7,447 nt of DNA from M55B165 sp051744245 (GTDB taxonomy: Bacteria > Actinomycetota > Humimicrobiia > Humimicrobiales > Humimicrobiaceae). The DNA is taken from positions 1 through 7,447 of the forward strand of contig JBNJCV010000076.1 in assembly GCA_051744245.1 (NCBI GenBank), given 5' to 3'. Of this stretch, positions 6,379-7,447 are shown one piece after another; the stretch's first letter is position 1; each line of letters begins with the position of its first letter. The notes under the pieces are model-generated. The model had not been told where the DNA came from, ran no database searches, and was given only the letters and a program-made list of their open reading frames with translations. A program made the position numbers and the translations under genes.

Positions 6379-6778
6379 ACAGGATGCTGCTAGATGGTTT
6401 CGCCAAGCAAAAGCAGATATTAAAGCAGCTAAAGGAAGTTTAAAAAATAGCAGTCATGAATGGGCTTGTTTCCAGGCACAGCAAGCAGCAGAAAAGGGAG
6501 TAAAAGCCTTATGGTATTACTGTTTATTTGAGCCATGGGGACATAGTGTCTTTAAGCTCATGCATGAATTTCCAAAAGAAGATATAAGGGAGGAATTGAA
6601 GCCTTTTTATGATTTGGCTAGAGAATTAGATAAGTTATATATACCCACTAGATACCCTAATGGTTTGCCTGACCTTACCCCTTCTGATGTCTTCACCAGA
6701 AAAGAGGCTGGCCAGGCAATAAATTCATCTGAGAAGGTCATTAAAATGGTTGCTTCAATTATTGAAAGTGATATCTAG
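6359..6778 (+). CDS. HEPN domain protein (PF05168/COG2250-like) paired with MNT
   Basis: A 139-residue all-helical protein matching the HEPN pattern. Helix 1 is ARWFRQAKADIKAAKG (11-26), CFQAQQAAEKGVKALWYY (37-54) is the hallmark helix 2, and GHSVFKLMHEF lies at 61-71. LDKLYIPTRYPNGLPDL (90-106) and the closing helix EAGQAINSSEKVIKMVASII follow. In MNT/HEPN pairs the HEPN protein is the presumed toxin, often an RNase. I see no R-x4-6-H catalytic motif here: Arg98 in TRYPNG has no His at the right distance, so nuclease activity is doubtful. The start is TTG 6359. No promoter separates it from the MNT gene, which it overlaps. Confidence 0.87.
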   Translation: MSQENYKQDAARWFRQAKADIKAAKGSLKNSSHEWACFQAQQAAEKGVKALWYYCLFEPWGHSVFKLMHEFPKEDIREELKPFYDLARELDKLYIPTRYPNGLPDLTPSDVFTRKEAGQAINSSEKVIKMVASIIESDI

Positions 6779-6916
6779 GCTAATTTTTTGCTCATTTATA
6801 ATACCCCAGGTCCTTATTCCAGTGTTTCTAGAAGTTTCAACCACCTAATTATCCGGGAATATGCTAGTTTTAAGCTAAAAATATAAATACCGTCCTTCGT
6901 AAACGCCAAATAAGAA

Positions 6917-6945
6917 TTGTTAATTGAAGATTGGTTTGATAAAAT
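6917..6945 (+). promoter_or_regulatory. Promoter of the MntA/HepT-type module
   Basis: TTGTTA (6917-6922), a 17-nt spacer and TAAAAT (6940-6945) match sigma-70 boxes at 4/6 and 5/6. Transcription would begin near 6952, only about 10 nt before the ATG at 6962. The preceding stretch from 6779 shows nothing else recognisable. Confidence 0.45.
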
Positions 6946-6961
6946 TTTTAGCAAACAGATA

Positions 6962-7401
6962 ATGAAATTATTAAAAAAATTTCAGGATTTTTCACAAAAC
7001 AACCCAATGTTGTTGCTGCTTACCTTTATGGCTCAAGGGCAAGGGGTGAAGAATGCAAAAAAAGTGATTTAGATTTAGCAATACTATTTAAAGAGCCAAT
7101 TACCGAATATAATAAAATATTAGAGTTAAGAGTAGAAATACAGAATTTAATAGGGAACACGGTTTTAGTAGATTTGCGTGAAATACATCTTGGGCTTTCT
7201 CCGGTATTTTTAGGCCAGGTAATTTCAACTGGAAAGGTGGTATATTGCAGGGACGAGAATTTCAGAATAAACTTTGAGGTAAAAGTAATGAGAATGATTG
7301 ATGATTATGAAAGAATAAGGAAAATTAATTTATACTACCTTAAAAAATCACTGGAAGAAGGAAGTTTTGGAAGAAAAAAAGACTCTACAAAAATTACTTG
7401 A
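6962..7401 (+). CDS. MntA-type nucleotidyltransferase (antitoxin), 5' end out of frame: frameshift or slippage
   Basis: The frame read from 6952 to 7401 encodes an almost complete MntA-like protein: VVAAYLYGSRARG, the GS-x10-DxD site ending SDLDLAILF, the third Asp in TVLVDLRE, then VISTGKVVYCRDE and a long C-terminal helix. That frame has no ATG, GTG or TTG before 7174, which lies beyond the active site. ATG 6962 is in the neighbouring frame and reads MKLLKK before an A7 tract (6973-6979). A -1 shift there, or one extra A, continues into ISGFFTKQPNVVAAY and gives a 146-residue protein of normal family length. In that numbering Gly24-Ser25, Asp36, Asp38 and Asp71 are the active-site residues. 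Options are a recent inactivating deletion, phase variation, programmed slippage, or an assembly error. MntA enzymes detoxify HepT by adding AMP to a Tyr. Its end overlaps the HepT-like gene by 35 nt. Confidence 0.72.
6973..6979 (+). other. A7 homopolymer, A_AAA_AAA slippery heptamer in the frame of ATG 6962
   Basis: In the frame ATG AAA TTA TTA AAA AAA, the seven A residues fit the X_XXY_YYZ rule for -1 ribosomal slippage. They are also a site where polymerase could add one A. Both events lead exactly into the nucleotidyltransferase frame. I did not identify a downstream stimulatory hairpin. Confidence 0.5.
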
Positions 7402-7447
7402 ACAATTAGATGAGCATCTTTCAACTATTGACCAAATGTCGTTTAGT
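7367..7447 (+). CDS. HepT-like HEPN toxin, N-terminal fragment (3' end outside window)
   Basis: Only about 27 codons lie in the window: after the start, EEKKTLQKLLEQLDEHL and STIDQMSFS, a charged amphipathic helix of the kind that opens HepT-family HEPN proteins. It begins with TTG 7367, 4 nt after AAGGA (7358-7362), inside the 3' end of the MntA-type gene, which it overlaps by 35 nt. Position and overlap after a MntA-type enzyme are the main evidence for the assignment; the fragment is too short for domain proof, and the R-x4-H-x-Y motif would lie beyond the window. Confidence 0.55.
   Translation, partial: MEEKKTLQKLLEQLDEHLSTIDQMSFS

Noticed and set aside
6779..6886. In-frame open stretch of about 35 codons after the HEPN stop
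   Set aside because: No start codon signal and no recognisable domain; stop readthrough is not supported.
6962..7070. Independent small protein from ATG 6962 in its own frame
   Set aside because: It reads only 36 codons to TAG at 7068-7070, while the neighbouring frame carries the conserved nucleotidyltransferase, so it is better seen as the 5' end of the shifted gene.

Overview
The window is AT-rich bacterial DNA with Shine-Dalgarno sites (AAGGAG, AGAAGG, GGAGG, AAGGG), sigma-70-like boxes (TATAAT, TAAAAT) and frequent ATA, AGA and AGG codons. The gene mix is an exported repeat protein, a subtilase-like protein, cell-envelope or glycan-type tailoring enzymes and stacked toxin-antitoxin modules. 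This would suit an uncultured or anaerobic low-GC bacterium. I cannot name a phylum from the sequence alone.

Left part, minus strand (1-1703): a membrane-anchored protein with an acidic linker and Ig-like repeats leaves the window at its left edge. It appears to start with ATT behind a perfect AAGGAG. It lies 42 nt downstream of a subtilisin-fold protein whose catalytic Asp is replaced by Gly, so the two are probably co-transcribed and act outside the membrane.

Middle part, plus strand (1792-5015): a tight three-gene operon diverges from the subtilase gene. It encodes a fused SAM-methyltransferase/extended-SDR protein, a second UbiE-like methyltransferase 8 nt later, and a left-handed beta-helix acyltransferase that starts directly after the previous stop. 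Methylation, NAD(P)-dependent sugar or alcohol oxidoreduction/epimerisation, and acylation together look like tailoring of a surface glycan, lipid or secondary metabolite. The substrate is unknown.

Right part, plus strand (5016-7447): three consecutive toxin-antitoxin-type modules. First is an RHH antitoxin with a PIN-domain toxin, behind a promoter that carries an inverted repeat. Second is a minimal nucleotidyltransferase (MNT) with a HEPN protein overlapping it by 20 nt. Third is a MntA-type nucleotidyltransferase with the beginning of a HepT-like gene that runs off the right edge. The third nucleotidyltransferase is open through its whole conserved domain but has no usable start in its own frame. 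The only suitable ATG is one frame off, and an A7 tract (A_AAA_AAA) lies just where a -1 shift would join the two. In all three modules the presumed antitoxin starts with ATG and the presumed toxin with TTG.

Non-coding stretches: 1704-1791 is a divergent promoter region. 5016-5095 holds an inverted repeat and a promoter. 5808-6054 (about 250 nt, very AT-rich) holds a good promoter near its right end and otherwise only short open stretches. 6779-6961 holds a promoter near its right end and nothing else I can recognise. I saw no tRNA, rRNA, CRISPR array, insertion sequence or convincing intrinsic terminator.
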